Assembly: GCA_030753015.1 (NCBI GenBank)
Contig: JASMDC010000063.1
Location: 1 to 13,257, forward strand
Origin: Candidatus Undinarchaeales archaeon
Lineage (GTDB): Archaea; SpSt-1190; JASMDC01
DNA: 13,257 nucleotides
Direction: 5' to 3'
Shown piece by piece: positions 6,646-13,257 of this stretch. A program made the position numbers and the translations under genes. Numbering within the stretch: the first letter of the stretch is position 1; every line of letters starts with the position of its first letter. The notes beneath the pieces are model-generated. The model ran no database searches. It was not told the DNA's origin and saw only the letters and a program-made list of their open reading frames with translations.

Positions 6646-6651
6646 GGGTGA
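6646..6651 (+). promoter_or_regulatory. Shine-Dalgarno site supporting a TTG start at 6656
   Basis: GGGTGA matches the archaeal 16S tail and lies 4 bases before TTG 6656. The ATG at 6602 has no such site and would add a Pro/Ser-rich leader (PSRPPISSVPLP) that does not look like coding sequence. Confidence 0.45.
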
Positions 6652-6655
6652 AGGA

Positions 6656-8590
6656 TTGAGCGAGCAAGTAGATTCGCTGCCAGAGCGTCAGAAGGAAACG
6701 CTCGACGGAAAGAGCGCTCTAACGCAGTCCATCCTCGACGCGATGCCCGACCTGATGTTCCAGATCCGGAAGGACGGCACCTTCCTTAGCTACAAGGGGG
6801 GGGTGGACGAGCTGTACGCCCCTCCTGAGCAGTTCCTGGGGAAGAAGATCCACGAGGTGCTGCCCAAGAATCTCGCCGACCTGACGATGCGGAATATGAA
6901 GGCCGCTCTCGGTAATGGCGGGACGCAGACGTACGAGTACGAGCTGCCCATCAGCGACGAGACGCGATACTTCGAGTCGCGGATGGTCAAGAGCGGGACG
7001 GACGAGGTCGTCGCCGTCGTGCGCGACATCACCGAGAGGAAGAGGAACGAGCGTGAGATCCAAAGCTCCGAGGAGCGGCTCAAGGTAATCTTCGAACACG
7101 CTCCCGACGGATACTTCGTAAGCGACTTCAAGGGATACTTTACAGACGGGAACAAGGCCACTGAGGAGATCTGTGGCTTCAAGCGTGAGGACATCATCGG
7201 TACCAACATCCTGAGGAACTGTCCGATCGTACCCATTGACCAGGTACCTCTGGTGGCCAAGATACTTGCTCAGAACATCAAGGGGAAGTCCACGGGACCC
7301 GACGAGCTGGAGATCGTGCGCAAGGACGGAAAAAGGCACATGGTCGAGGTTAAGACGCTGGTCATGGAGATCAAGGGTGAGCCACGCGTGCTGGGAATCG
7401 TAAGGGACATCCACGAGCGCAAGGTGGCCGAAGCCCAGGTACGCGAGTACCAGGAACAGCTGACCTCCATCTTCCAGACCGTCCGGGACGGCCTTGCTCT
7501 CATCGACCTCTCTGGCGCCATACTGCGCGTCAATAAGGCGTTCGCCACCATCTCGGCCTACAAGGAGGACGAGCTCGTTGGTAAGCAGATCCACAAGCTG
7601 GAGATGTTCTCGAAGGCAGGGCGTGCACAGCTCATGACGGGATACGCCAAGATGCGGCTCGGCCGCCGGACACCTGCCTTCGAGCTAGAAGCGAGCAGGA
7701 AGGGCGGCGAGCGGTTCCACCTCGAGGTATCGGCCGATCCGATCAAGAAGGAGGGAGTGGTGGTCGGGATGGCGGTGTCGCTCAAGGACATCACCGACCG
7801 CAAGAGCCTGGAGGGAGAACTGCGAGAGCACGCAAAGAACCTGGAGGACGATGTACGGGCACGTACCAACGAGATGATCCAGTCGGAGAAGATGGCCTCG
7901 ATAGGGCTTCTTGTCGCAGGAGTGGCCCACGAGGTGAACAATCCCCTGGCGTTCATCAAGTCCAACTCCGAGGACATGCAAGAGGATATCGAGAATGTCC
8001 TGGAGAAGGTCAGCAAGAAAGGAGACGTTGATACGGAACTGCTGGACGAGGTCGACGCGCTCATCGAGACCAATCTCAAGGGTATCGACCGGATAGCGGA
8101 AATAACCAAGACGCTGAAGCGGTTCGCGCGCCCGGAGACGACCGAGATGGTGCCGTCGGACATCAACCAGGGGATACAGGACACGCTGGTCATGGTCCAC
8201 AACAAGATCAAGTACAGGGTCGAGGTCCTCGGGGACTATGGCGAGGTCCCCGCGGTGATGGGACACATCGGCCAGCTGAACCAGGTCTTCATGAACATCA
8301 TACTCAACGCGTCACAAGCAATGGACAAGGGTAACGTATGGGTCCGGACTTGGCATAAAGACGGCAATGTCATGGTGGAGATCCGCGACGATGGCAAGGG
8401 GATCCCGGAGAAGGACCTCGGCCGGATATTCGATCCCTTCTTCACGACGAAGGAGGGGGGGACAGGGCTCGGGCTCAGTGCGTGCTACAGGATCGTGCAG
8501 GAACACAACGGTTCCATTGATGTGAGGAGCACGGTAGGGAAGGGAACTGCTTTTACGATAACTTTACCGGTGGGTGGAAGGAATGGATGA
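6656..8590 (+). CDS. Sensor histidine kinase, PAS-PAS-PAS-HisKA-HATPase
   Basis: 644 residues from TTG 6656 (see the ribosome-binding site); ATG 6602 is the alternative and adds 18 residues. It is soluble. PAS1 about 20-130 (DLMFQIRKDGTFLSYKGG), PAS2 about 132-258, PAS3 about 262-390, HisKA about 405-485, HATPase about 530-640. The H-box is GVAHEVNNPLAF with His425, the N-box QVFMNIILNASQAM (Asn551), G1 RDDGKGI (Asp579), F-box DPFFTTK and G2 GTGLGL, so all kinase residues are present. PAS1 and the kinase core are close paralogues of the kinase at 3416-5575, but the middle differs: two ordinary PAS domains replace the cysteine-bearing PAS and the GAF. The two kinases therefore probably read different inputs through similar cores. 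The stop overlaps the following regulator by 8 bases, indicating coupled translation. Confidence 0.94.
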   Translation: MSEQVDSLPERQKETLDGKSALTQSILDAMPDLMFQIRKDGTFLSYKGGVDELYAPPEQFLGKKIHEVLPKNLADLTMRNMKAALGNGGTQTYEYELPISDETRYFESRMVKSGTDEVVAVVRDITERKRNEREIQSSEERLKVIFEHAPDGYFVSDFKGYFTDGNKATEEICGFKREDIIGTNILRNCPIVPIDQVPLVAKILAQNIKGKSTGPDELEIVRKDGKRHMVEVKTLVMEIKGEPRVLGIVRDIHERKVAEAQVREYQEQLTSIFQTVRDGLALIDLSGAILRVNKAFATISAYKEDELVGKQIHKLEMFSKAGRAQLMTGYAKMRLGRRTPAFELEASRKGGERFHLEVSADPIKKEGVVVGMAVSLKDITDRKSLEGELREHAKNLEDDVRARTNEMIQSEKMASIGLLVAGVAHEVNNPLAFIKSNSEDMQEDIENVLEKVSKKGDVDTELLDEVDALIETNLKGIDRIAEITKTLKRFARPETTEMVPSDINQGIQDTLVMVHNKIKYRVEVLGDYGEVPAVMGHIGQLNQVFMNIILNASQAMDKGNVWVRTWHKDGNVMVEIRDDGKGIPEKDLGRIFDPFFTTKEGGTGLGLSACYRIVQEHNGSIDVRSTVGKGTAFTITLPVGGRNG

Positions 8591-9506
8591 AGAAACGGAA
8601 GGGACCAGCTACAAGATCTTGATAGTGGACGACGACGTGGACGTCCTCAGGGCCCTTGAGCGGAACCTGACTAGGGCCAAGGATTTCAAGAGTGTCGTCG
8701 AAACGGCCAACAACGGCGAAGAGGCGCTCACGAAGTTGGCTGCACAGGAGTTCGCTCTCGTGATCTCGGACTTCAAGATGCCGGGCATGAGCGGCGTGGA
8801 CCTGTTGAAGCTTGTGAAGGAACGCTATCCTACTACAGTGCGCGCCCTCATCACCGGATATTCCGATGTGTCGATCGCCAGAGATGCTATCAATAGGGCA
8901 AAGATCGACCATTACATGGAGAAGCCCTGGGACCGCGATGAGATCCGTAGTGCGGTCAAGGGATTGCTGGACCTCCACGAGTTCAAGCGTCGTGTCGAGC
9001 TATCACCGGACACCGAGCAGACTGCAGAGGGTGAACAGCAGTTCTCCATGAATCCCGGATTCATCTACATGGTGGAAGAGCGGAAGGGGATGAAGAGCTT
9101 CGAGATCCTCTCCGACCTCGTCACCCATGGTCATGAGGGACTTGGCATCACCATCCAGTCGCCAAAGATCCTGCGACAGAGGTACGGGTTCGAAAAGACA
9201 CGCATCGTCTACATGGGGAAAGAACAGCACGGCGAGGAGTGGGTGGACGCTTCCGATATCGTGGCGATAGGCATCATCATCCGAAACTTCCTCGAAGAGG
9301 CGAAGAACGGTGTCGTCGTCATAGACGGTATCGAGTACCTCATCTCGTGCTTCAGCTTCGATACCATCGTCAAGCTCATCCAGAACCTCTACGAGTTCAA
9401 TACCTTCAACGGCTCGCTGATCATCTTCCCCGTGAATCCGAAAGCTCTTGAGAGGAAGGAGCTTGCGATCCTCGAACGCTACCTCGAGCCTGTCGGAGGT
9501 GAGTGA
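8583..9506 (+). CDS. Response regulator, receiver-DUF835 (paralogue of the first regulator)
   Basis: 307 residues from ATG 8583, preferred over GTG 8574 because GGTGG (8573-8577) lies 5 bases before the ATG. Receiver at about 8-130 with VDDD, phospho-acceptor Asp63 (VISDFKMPGMSG), Thr91 (LITGYSD) and Lys114 (MEKPWD), each at the same residue number as in the regulator at 5559-6488. DUF835 at about 156-303 is highly similar to the first copy (for example EILSDLVTHGH and KLIQNLYEFNTFN occur in both). This pairing, with the second kinase overlapping it, makes a duplicated two-component module. There is no DNA-binding domain, so the output is probably protein-protein. The stop overlaps the ribosome-binding region of the DUF362 membrane gene (9509), which ties that protein to this pathway. 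Confidence 0.93.
   Translation: MDEETEGTSYKILIVDDDVDVLRALERNLTRAKDFKSVVETANNGEEALTKLAAQEFALVISDFKMPGMSGVDLLKLVKERYPTTVRALITGYSDVSIARDAINRAKIDHYMEKPWDRDEIRSAVKGLLDLHEFKRRVELSPDTEQTAEGEQQFSMNPGFIYMVEERKGMKSFEILSDLVTHGHEGLGITIQSPKILRQRYGFEKTRIVYMGKEQHGEEWVDASDIVAIGIIIRNFLEEAKNGVVVIDGIEYLISCFSFDTIVKLIQNLYEFNTFNGSLIIFPVNPKALERKELAILERYLEPVGGE
9495..9502 (+). promoter_or_regulatory. Consensus Shine-Dalgarno site of the DUF362 membrane gene
   Basis: GGAGGTGA is fully complementary to the archaeal 16S 3' tail and is the strongest site in the window. It lies 6 bases before ATG 9509, inside the end of the upstream regulator, and decides against GTG 9503 as start. Confidence 0.6.
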
Positions 9507-9508
9507 AC

Positions 9509-12112
9509 ATGAGCTTCCTCCTGGACCCACCGCTCCTGTTCGCCATGGGTTTCCTCGTCCACCTCTTGGGGAAGGCCCTCGGATGGGAGCGACGTGCCAA
9601 GATCGCCCTCGGTACGGGTGTGGTGGTGCTGTTCTGGGCGGTGAGCTCGCTCCTGTACCTGGACGTGCTGGGCTGCGTATTCCCGTGCTTCTGCTACGGT
9701 GTGACGTTGCTCCCGACAACAGTGTGTCATCAGGGGACACCTCCCGACGCCGCCACGTTCATGGTTTCGGGCGTGCCCTGGGTACCGTTCGTGGGGAACG
9801 TGCCGCCCTGGGCCGCGGCCGCGCTCTTCCTCCTCTACATCATCTGGGTGTTCATCGGGTACGACCTTGCGCTCAAGTTCACGAAGCGCAGGGTGAGCGA
9901 CGGGTCCGGATATATCTTCATCCTGGTCCTCTTCCCCTTGTGGACGCTCCTCGGTTACTGGGTCTCGGCGGAGGTAGGGGCTGCCGTCGGACCACCACTC
10001 GCCAACCTCCTGAACTATCTCCTGCGGACACAGATAACGACGGGCATCGGCTTCTCCAAGACCCTCCAGTTCGTGCTCAATCCGCTTTGTCTGGTCCTCG
10101 GCTACGCACTGGCACTATGGAGGACGGCTCCTCAGCCTGCCACCGGTCAGGTCTACAGCAAGGACGATGTCAAGAGCACCGGGCTCGACCTGGGCGACAC
10201 CCAGTTCGCGGTCGCCCGGGACGAGGATGCCGTGAAGTGCGTCCAGCAGGCCATCAAGGGACTCGGTACCAAGTGCGAGTGGATCGACGACAACGGCACT
10301 GCCGAGGACGCGATGAAGCATGTTGTCAAGGACGGGGACAGGGTCCTCATCAAGGTGAACATCTGCGGCGGTGTCGCCCAGCGAAAGGGTACCTGGACCT
10401 CGACCGACGTCGCCGGTGAGGTCGTCAGACTGGTGAAGGCCGCCGGCGGGAAGCCCTTCGTGTGCGATGCGGACATGATCTGGACCCACTTCTGGCCCGC
10501 GGCGGAGTTCAAAGGCTGGAAGCAGTGGGCCGAGGACAATGATGTCGAGCTCGTGAACCTGTCCGAGACCGATCGTGTGAGGTTCGACTTCGGTCTGGAT
10601 AGCCACTCCTGGGAAGTGGACGTCTCTAAAGAGATCGTCGAGGCCGACGTCATCATAACCGTTCCTGTGATGAAGACGCACGTGCTCACGGGAATCACCA
10701 TCGCCATGAAGAACATGTACGGCACCTATCCGCAGGTCGACAAGGCGATGTTCCATAAGAAGGGCATCGAGGATGTCATCTACTACGTGAACAAGGCGTT
10801 CACTCCCAACCTCGCCATCATCGACGGGAGCATCGGCGGGGAGGGGCAGGGACCGCTCACAGCGGACGATGTCAACTACCAGACCATCATCGCGTCGAAC
10901 GACGTGGTCTGTGCCGATGCCATCGCCTGCAGGATAATGGGTTACGATCCGCTTGAGGACATCATCCATCTTCGGTTGGCCCACGAGAGGAACCTAGGTG
11001 ACGGATCAGTGGACTTCGACCTCGATGAACTGCCCTATCCCCATCCAAAGGATGGGAACTGGAGGCGTCCGGACACTGATGTGTTCAGCTTCTATAACAG
11101 GTTCACCGAGGGCGTGCTCAATCTTCCCGTGCTCGGACCCCTGTTCAAGAGCTTCTTCAACATGGGCGCCGACTTCCTCATGTACGACACGGCCAAGCTT
11201 CCCACTATCGGGTACGTAACGCCCGGAGTGCTGACCGCCGTGCACGACGGATTCGACTGGGCGCTCGAAGGTCAGGAGGACACCGGTCCGGACGATAGAA
11301 GGAGGTGGAACAACACGTACATCCTCGCGTTCGTCGCCATCCTCTCCCTGGTCCTGTTCGTCCTGGACGGGTACGTGAGCCTCCTTACAGCTTTCCTTGT
11401 CCTCAACTTCGCCGGGTTCCTGGTGCTGGCATGGGTGATGGGTATCTGGATGGAGACAACGTCCTACATGGTGCTGATAGGGATCTCGGCGCTCTTGGGC
11501 TTCGTGCTCGAGTCCATCACGCCATCGGGCGGGATGTGGACCTATGCCAACGGGCTCATGCCCCCTCTGTCCGCGGTGCCCACCTGGGCCGTGCTCATGA
11601 CATCCATCTTCGCTCTCACGAGCGCGGTCGCTCCGTACCTCGAGTGGCTGGACGTGTTCAAGCGGCTGAGGAACGGCATCTGGGTGCTCCCTGGTTGGCT
11701 GTGCAGGACGCTACCGTTCCTGCTGGCGTCGGCCGGATTCGTCATCCTCCTACATTGGGAGGGCTACCTCAATCAGGCGCTAACGTCCTTCACCTGGAAG
11801 GCGTTCATCTGGCAGGGGCCGCAGGCGATGTGGGTGGTCTACCTCTATGTCGTGATGTGGCTCTTCGGGTTCTACTATGCACTGAGCCGCTCGATGGAAT
11901 GGAACGCTGCCCTGATGGTGTCAGGGATCGTCTTCGGCGGATGGATAGAGCTCATCGGCTGGCAGGCAGAGATGTGGTACTACCTCCATAACGGTACCCT
12001 TCCGCTCTTCCTGTGCATCGCGTGGGCGCTCAACGCGTTCGCCGTGCAGGGGCTCGCGTACGTAATCGGTTACGACCTGAAGGATGCTATCGTGAGGGGA
12101 CGCCAGAGCTAG
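9509..12112 (+). CDS. Polytopic membrane protein with a central DUF362 domain
   Basis: 867 residues. The N-terminal region, about 1-210, has four or five transmembrane helices and a loop with Cys56, Cys60, Cys62 and Cys73. The central soluble region, about 223-560, matches DUF362: LIKVNICGG (Lys282, Asn284), ADVIITVPVMKTH (Lys389-His391) and IAMKNMYGTYP (Lys401, Asn402). DUF362 has no settled function; some members are fused to ferredoxin domains, but no 4Fe-4S cluster motif is seen here. The C-terminal region, about 600-850, has six to eight transmembrane helices with an internal duplication around Glu668 and Glu814. Fusion of DUF362 between two membrane regions is unusual in my experience. 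Coupled translation with the second regulator suggests joint expression. It might be a membrane enzyme or transporter, or the effector of the signalling island. Sequence alone does not decide. Confidence 0.85.
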   Translation: MSFLLDPPLLFAMGFLVHLLGKALGWERRAKIALGTGVVVLFWAVSSLLYLDVLGCVFPCFCYGVTLLPTTVCHQGTPPDAATFMVSGVPWVPFVGNVPPWAAAALFLLYIIWVFIGYDLALKFTKRRVSDGSGYIFILVLFPLWTLLGYWVSAEVGAAVGPPLANLLNYLLRTQITTGIGFSKTLQFVLNPLCLVLGYALALWRTAPQPATGQVYSKDDVKSTGLDLGDTQFAVARDEDAVKCVQQAIKGLGTKCEWIDDNGTAEDAMKHVVKDGDRVLIKVNICGGVAQRKGTWTSTDVAGEVVRLVKAAGGKPFVCDADMIWTHFWPAAEFKGWKQWAEDNDVELVNLSETDRVRFDFGLDSHSWEVDVSKEIVEADVIITVPVMKTHVLTGITIAMKNMYGTYPQVDKAMFHKKGIEDVIYYVNKAFTPNLAIIDGSIGGEGQGPLTADDVNYQTIIASNDVVCADAIACRIMGYDPLEDIIHLRLAHERNLGDGSVDFDLDELPYPHPKDGNWRRPDTDVFSFYNRFTEGVLNLPVLGPLFKSFFNMGADFLMYDTAKLPTIGYVTPGVLTAVHDGFDWALEGQEDTGPDDRRRWNNTYILAFVAILSLVLFVLDGYVSLLTAFLVLNFAGFLVLAWVMGIWMETTSYMVLIGISALLGFVLESITPSGGMWTYANGLMPPLSAVPTWAVLMTSIFALTSAVAPYLEWLDVFKRLRNGIWVLPGWLCRTLPFLLASAGFVILLHWEGYLNQALTSFTWKAFIWQGPQAMWVVYLYVVMWLFGFYYALSRSMEWNAALMVSGIVFGGWIELIGWQAEMWYYLHNGTLPLFLCIAWALNAFAVQGLAYVIGYDLKDAIVRGRQS

Positions 12113-12151
12113 AATCGGTACCTGGTCCTTCTGTACATCAGTGAGAGGGTG

Positions 12152-12163
12152 CGCGGATCCGCG
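12152..12163 (+). promoter_or_regulatory. 12-base palindrome upstream of the cysteine-rich gene
   Basis: CGCGGATCCGCG is a perfect palindrome about 48 bases before the TATA element at 12211, and follows the end of the DUF362 gene by 40 bases. It could be an operator or a short transcript-end hairpin. Nothing else stands out in the 130-base gap 12113-12242. Confidence 0.35.
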
Positions 12164-12210
12164 GATTTAGATCGGACATTCAGATACGTTCGCCTGCCCC
12201 GAAGAAATAC

Positions 12211-12219
12211 CTATTTAAA
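12211..12219 (+). promoter_or_regulatory. TATA element for the cysteine-rich repeat gene
   Basis: CTATTTAAA is centred about 28 bases before ATG 12243. This predicts a leaderless transcript and supports 12243 as the real start of the open frame that runs off the window. Confidence 0.65.
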
Positions 12220-12242
12220 CCATCCACGGGTTCGACTTTAGT

Positions 12243-13257
12243 ATGGGAAGAAGCATCATTGGGATCCTGTTCCCAATCTTTATGATCATCACGCTCCTGG
12301 GTGCAGGGGTCGACTGTACGACGGTCGCAGACTGTGGCGGTTCGGACCATCATTGCGAGGGTAACACTCTCGTGCAGAACGTGTGCACGCAAGGTTCTTG
12401 TATGCAGGACTTCCGCCCGTGCGAGAACTCGTACTATGATAACGGTCCAGCAGTGTGTCAGGAGGGTGCGTGCGCTCGTGCCCCTGATGCGCCCGTACCT
12501 ACCACCAGTAGTGGCAGCTGCACGACGGTCTCCGACTGCGGAGGCTCGGACCACCATTGCGAGGGTAACACTCTCGTGCAGAACGTGTGTTCCCAAGGTT
12601 CTTGTATGCAGGACTTCCGTCCGTGCGAGAACTCGTACTATGACAACGGTCCAGCCGTATGTCAGAACGGTGCATGCGCTCGTGCCCCCGACACCGCCGG
12701 GCCGGTGATCAGTGAAAGCGGCTGCACTACGGTCGCTGACTGCGGCGGCTCGGACCACCACTGCGAGGGTAACACTCTCGTGCAGACCGTGTGCACACAA
12801 GGTTCTTGTTCGCTGGACTTCCGTCCCTGCGAGAACTCCTACTACGATAACGGTCCAGCCGTATGTCAGGAGGGTGCGTGCGCGCGTGCTCCCGACTCAG
12901 CGGGTCCTGTCATCGATGACAACAGCTGCACGACGGTCTCCGACTGCGGTGGCTCGGACCACCATTGCGAGGGTAACACGCTAGTGCAGACCGTGTGCTC
13001 CCAGAGTTCCTGTGTGCTCGACTTCCGTCCGTGCGAGAACTCGTACTATGATAATGGCCCCGCCGTATGTCAGAACGGTGCATGCGCTCGTGCTCCCGAC
13101 ACGACCGGGCCGGTGATCAGTGAAAGCGGCTGCACGACCGTCGCTGACTGTGGCGGCTCGGATCACCACTGTGAGGGTAACACACTTGTGCAGACGGTGT
13201 GCTCACAGGGTTCTTGTTCGCTGGACTTCCGTCCGTGCGAGAACTCGTACTACGATA
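12243..13257 (+). CDS. Secreted cysteine-rich tandem-repeat protein (3' end outside the window)
   Basis: 338 codons are visible with no stop before the window ends. Residues 1-22 (MGRSIIGILFPIFMIITLLG) form a Sec-type signal peptide or anchor. From Cys25 the protein is an array of 68-residue repeats: four complete and a fifth cut by the window edge. Each begins CTTV(A/S)DCGGSDHHCEGN and holds 8 cysteines at repeat positions 1, 7, 14, 24, 29, 36, 48 and 53, so four disulfides per repeat are likely. A conserved CENSYYDNGPAVC and a variable linker (for example RAPDTAGPVISESG) end each unit. The pattern resembles cysteine-rich surface proteins of archaea and some bacteria, with C..DCG and CEGN-like motifs, but I do not assign a family. 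It is probably cell-surface or secreted; adhesion or a binding stalk is a guess. Its own TATA element argues for separate transcription. Confidence 0.88.
   Translation, partial: MGRSIIGILFPIFMIITLLGAGVDCTTVADCGGSDHHCEGNTLVQNVCTQGSCMQDFRPCENSYYDNGPAVCQEGACARAPDAPVPTTSSGSCTTVSDCGGSDHHCEGNTLVQNVCSQGSCMQDFRPCENSYYDNGPAVCQNGACARAPDTAGPVISESGCTTVADCGGSDHHCEGNTLVQTVCTQGSCSLDFRPCENSYYDNGPAVCQEGACARAPDSAGPVIDDNSCTTVSDCGGSDHHCEGNTLVQTVCSQSSCVLDFRPCENSYYDNGPAVCQNGACARAPDTTGPVISESGCTTVADCGGSDHHCEGNTLVQTVCSQGSCSLDFRPCENSYYD
12315..13257 (+). repeat. Five tandem 204-base in-frame repeats
   Basis: Units begin at the first Cys codon at 12315, 12519, 12723, 12927 and 13131, exactly 204 bases apart, the last one truncated. 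There are no length differences between units. Long stretches are nearly identical at the DNA level, including silent positions, which points to recent expansion or gene conversion. Units 2 and 4 share features, as do 1, 3 and 5, giving a weaker 408-base higher order. Confidence 0.95.

Noticed and set aside
9448-10419. Plus-strand frame of 323 codons inside the DUF362 gene
   Set aside because: Arg/Gly/Pro-rich translation typical of an out-of-frame reading; it overlaps a well supported membrane protein and has no start signal.
12180-12984. Open frames on both strands across the cysteine-rich repeats (for example + strand 12301-12708 and 12712-12984, - strand 12180-12800)
   Set aside because: They are repetitive shadows of the 204-base period in other frames, with Arg/Thr/Val-rich composition and no start signals. 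The frame from 12243 has a signal peptide, TATA element and conserved cysteines.
12315-13257. Tandem repeats considered as a CRISPR or satellite array
   Set aside because: The unit is 204 bases, in frame, without unique spacers of 30-40 bases, and encodes a conserved cysteine pattern.

Overview
The window looks archaeal and most resembles the Thermoplasmatota, though that placement is inference. Several genes start directly at their probable transcription start, with an A/T-rich TATA element about 26 bases upstream (911-920 for the GTG at 946, 1984-1991 for the ATG at 2013, 12211-12219 for the ATG at 12243). Genes inside the gene string instead carry GGTGA-type Shine-Dalgarno sites. The gene content fits: a single-domain KaiC/RadA-like ATPase, receiver-DUF835 response regulators, multi-PAS histidine kinases and a DUF362 membrane protein. 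The sequence is GC-rich and every supported gene is on the + strand.

Layout. 1-945: a hybrid small gene whose second half copies the C-terminal half of a cold-shock protein (54-320), a set of strong inverted repeats, a complete cold-shock-domain gene (497-697) whose leader begins with a UUCG-capped stem-loop, a 15-pair stem-loop after that gene, and a palindrome-bearing promoter region. 946-1860: a predicted lipoprotein with a caspase-fold (clan CD) His/Cys pair, ended by a T-tract. 2013-6488: a probable operon of a zinc-ribbon membrane protein, a KaiC-like ATPase, a PAS-PAS-GAF histidine kinase, and a receiver-DUF835 regulator. 6656-9506: a second, paralogous kinase (three PAS domains) and receiver-DUF835 pair. 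9509-12112: a large protein with DUF362 set between two membrane regions, translationally coupled to the second pair. 12243 to the window end: the start of a secreted cysteine-rich protein made of exact 204-base (68-residue) tandem repeats with 8 cysteines each. Its frame stays open at the window edge, so it is easily missed.

How the genes may work together. The central 10 kb is a signalling island. Two related kinases pass phosphate to two related receivers. The receivers carry DUF835 rather than a DNA-binding domain, and DUF835 looks like a RecA/KaiC fold without a P-loop. A genuine KaiC-like ATPase and a membrane zinc-ribbon protein sit in the same gene string. The attractive hypothesis is that phosphorylation of the DUF835 regulators tunes the KaiC-like ATPase, with membrane proteins (zinc-ribbon, DUF362) as partners or targets. 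This is inferred from gene order and sequence patterns only.
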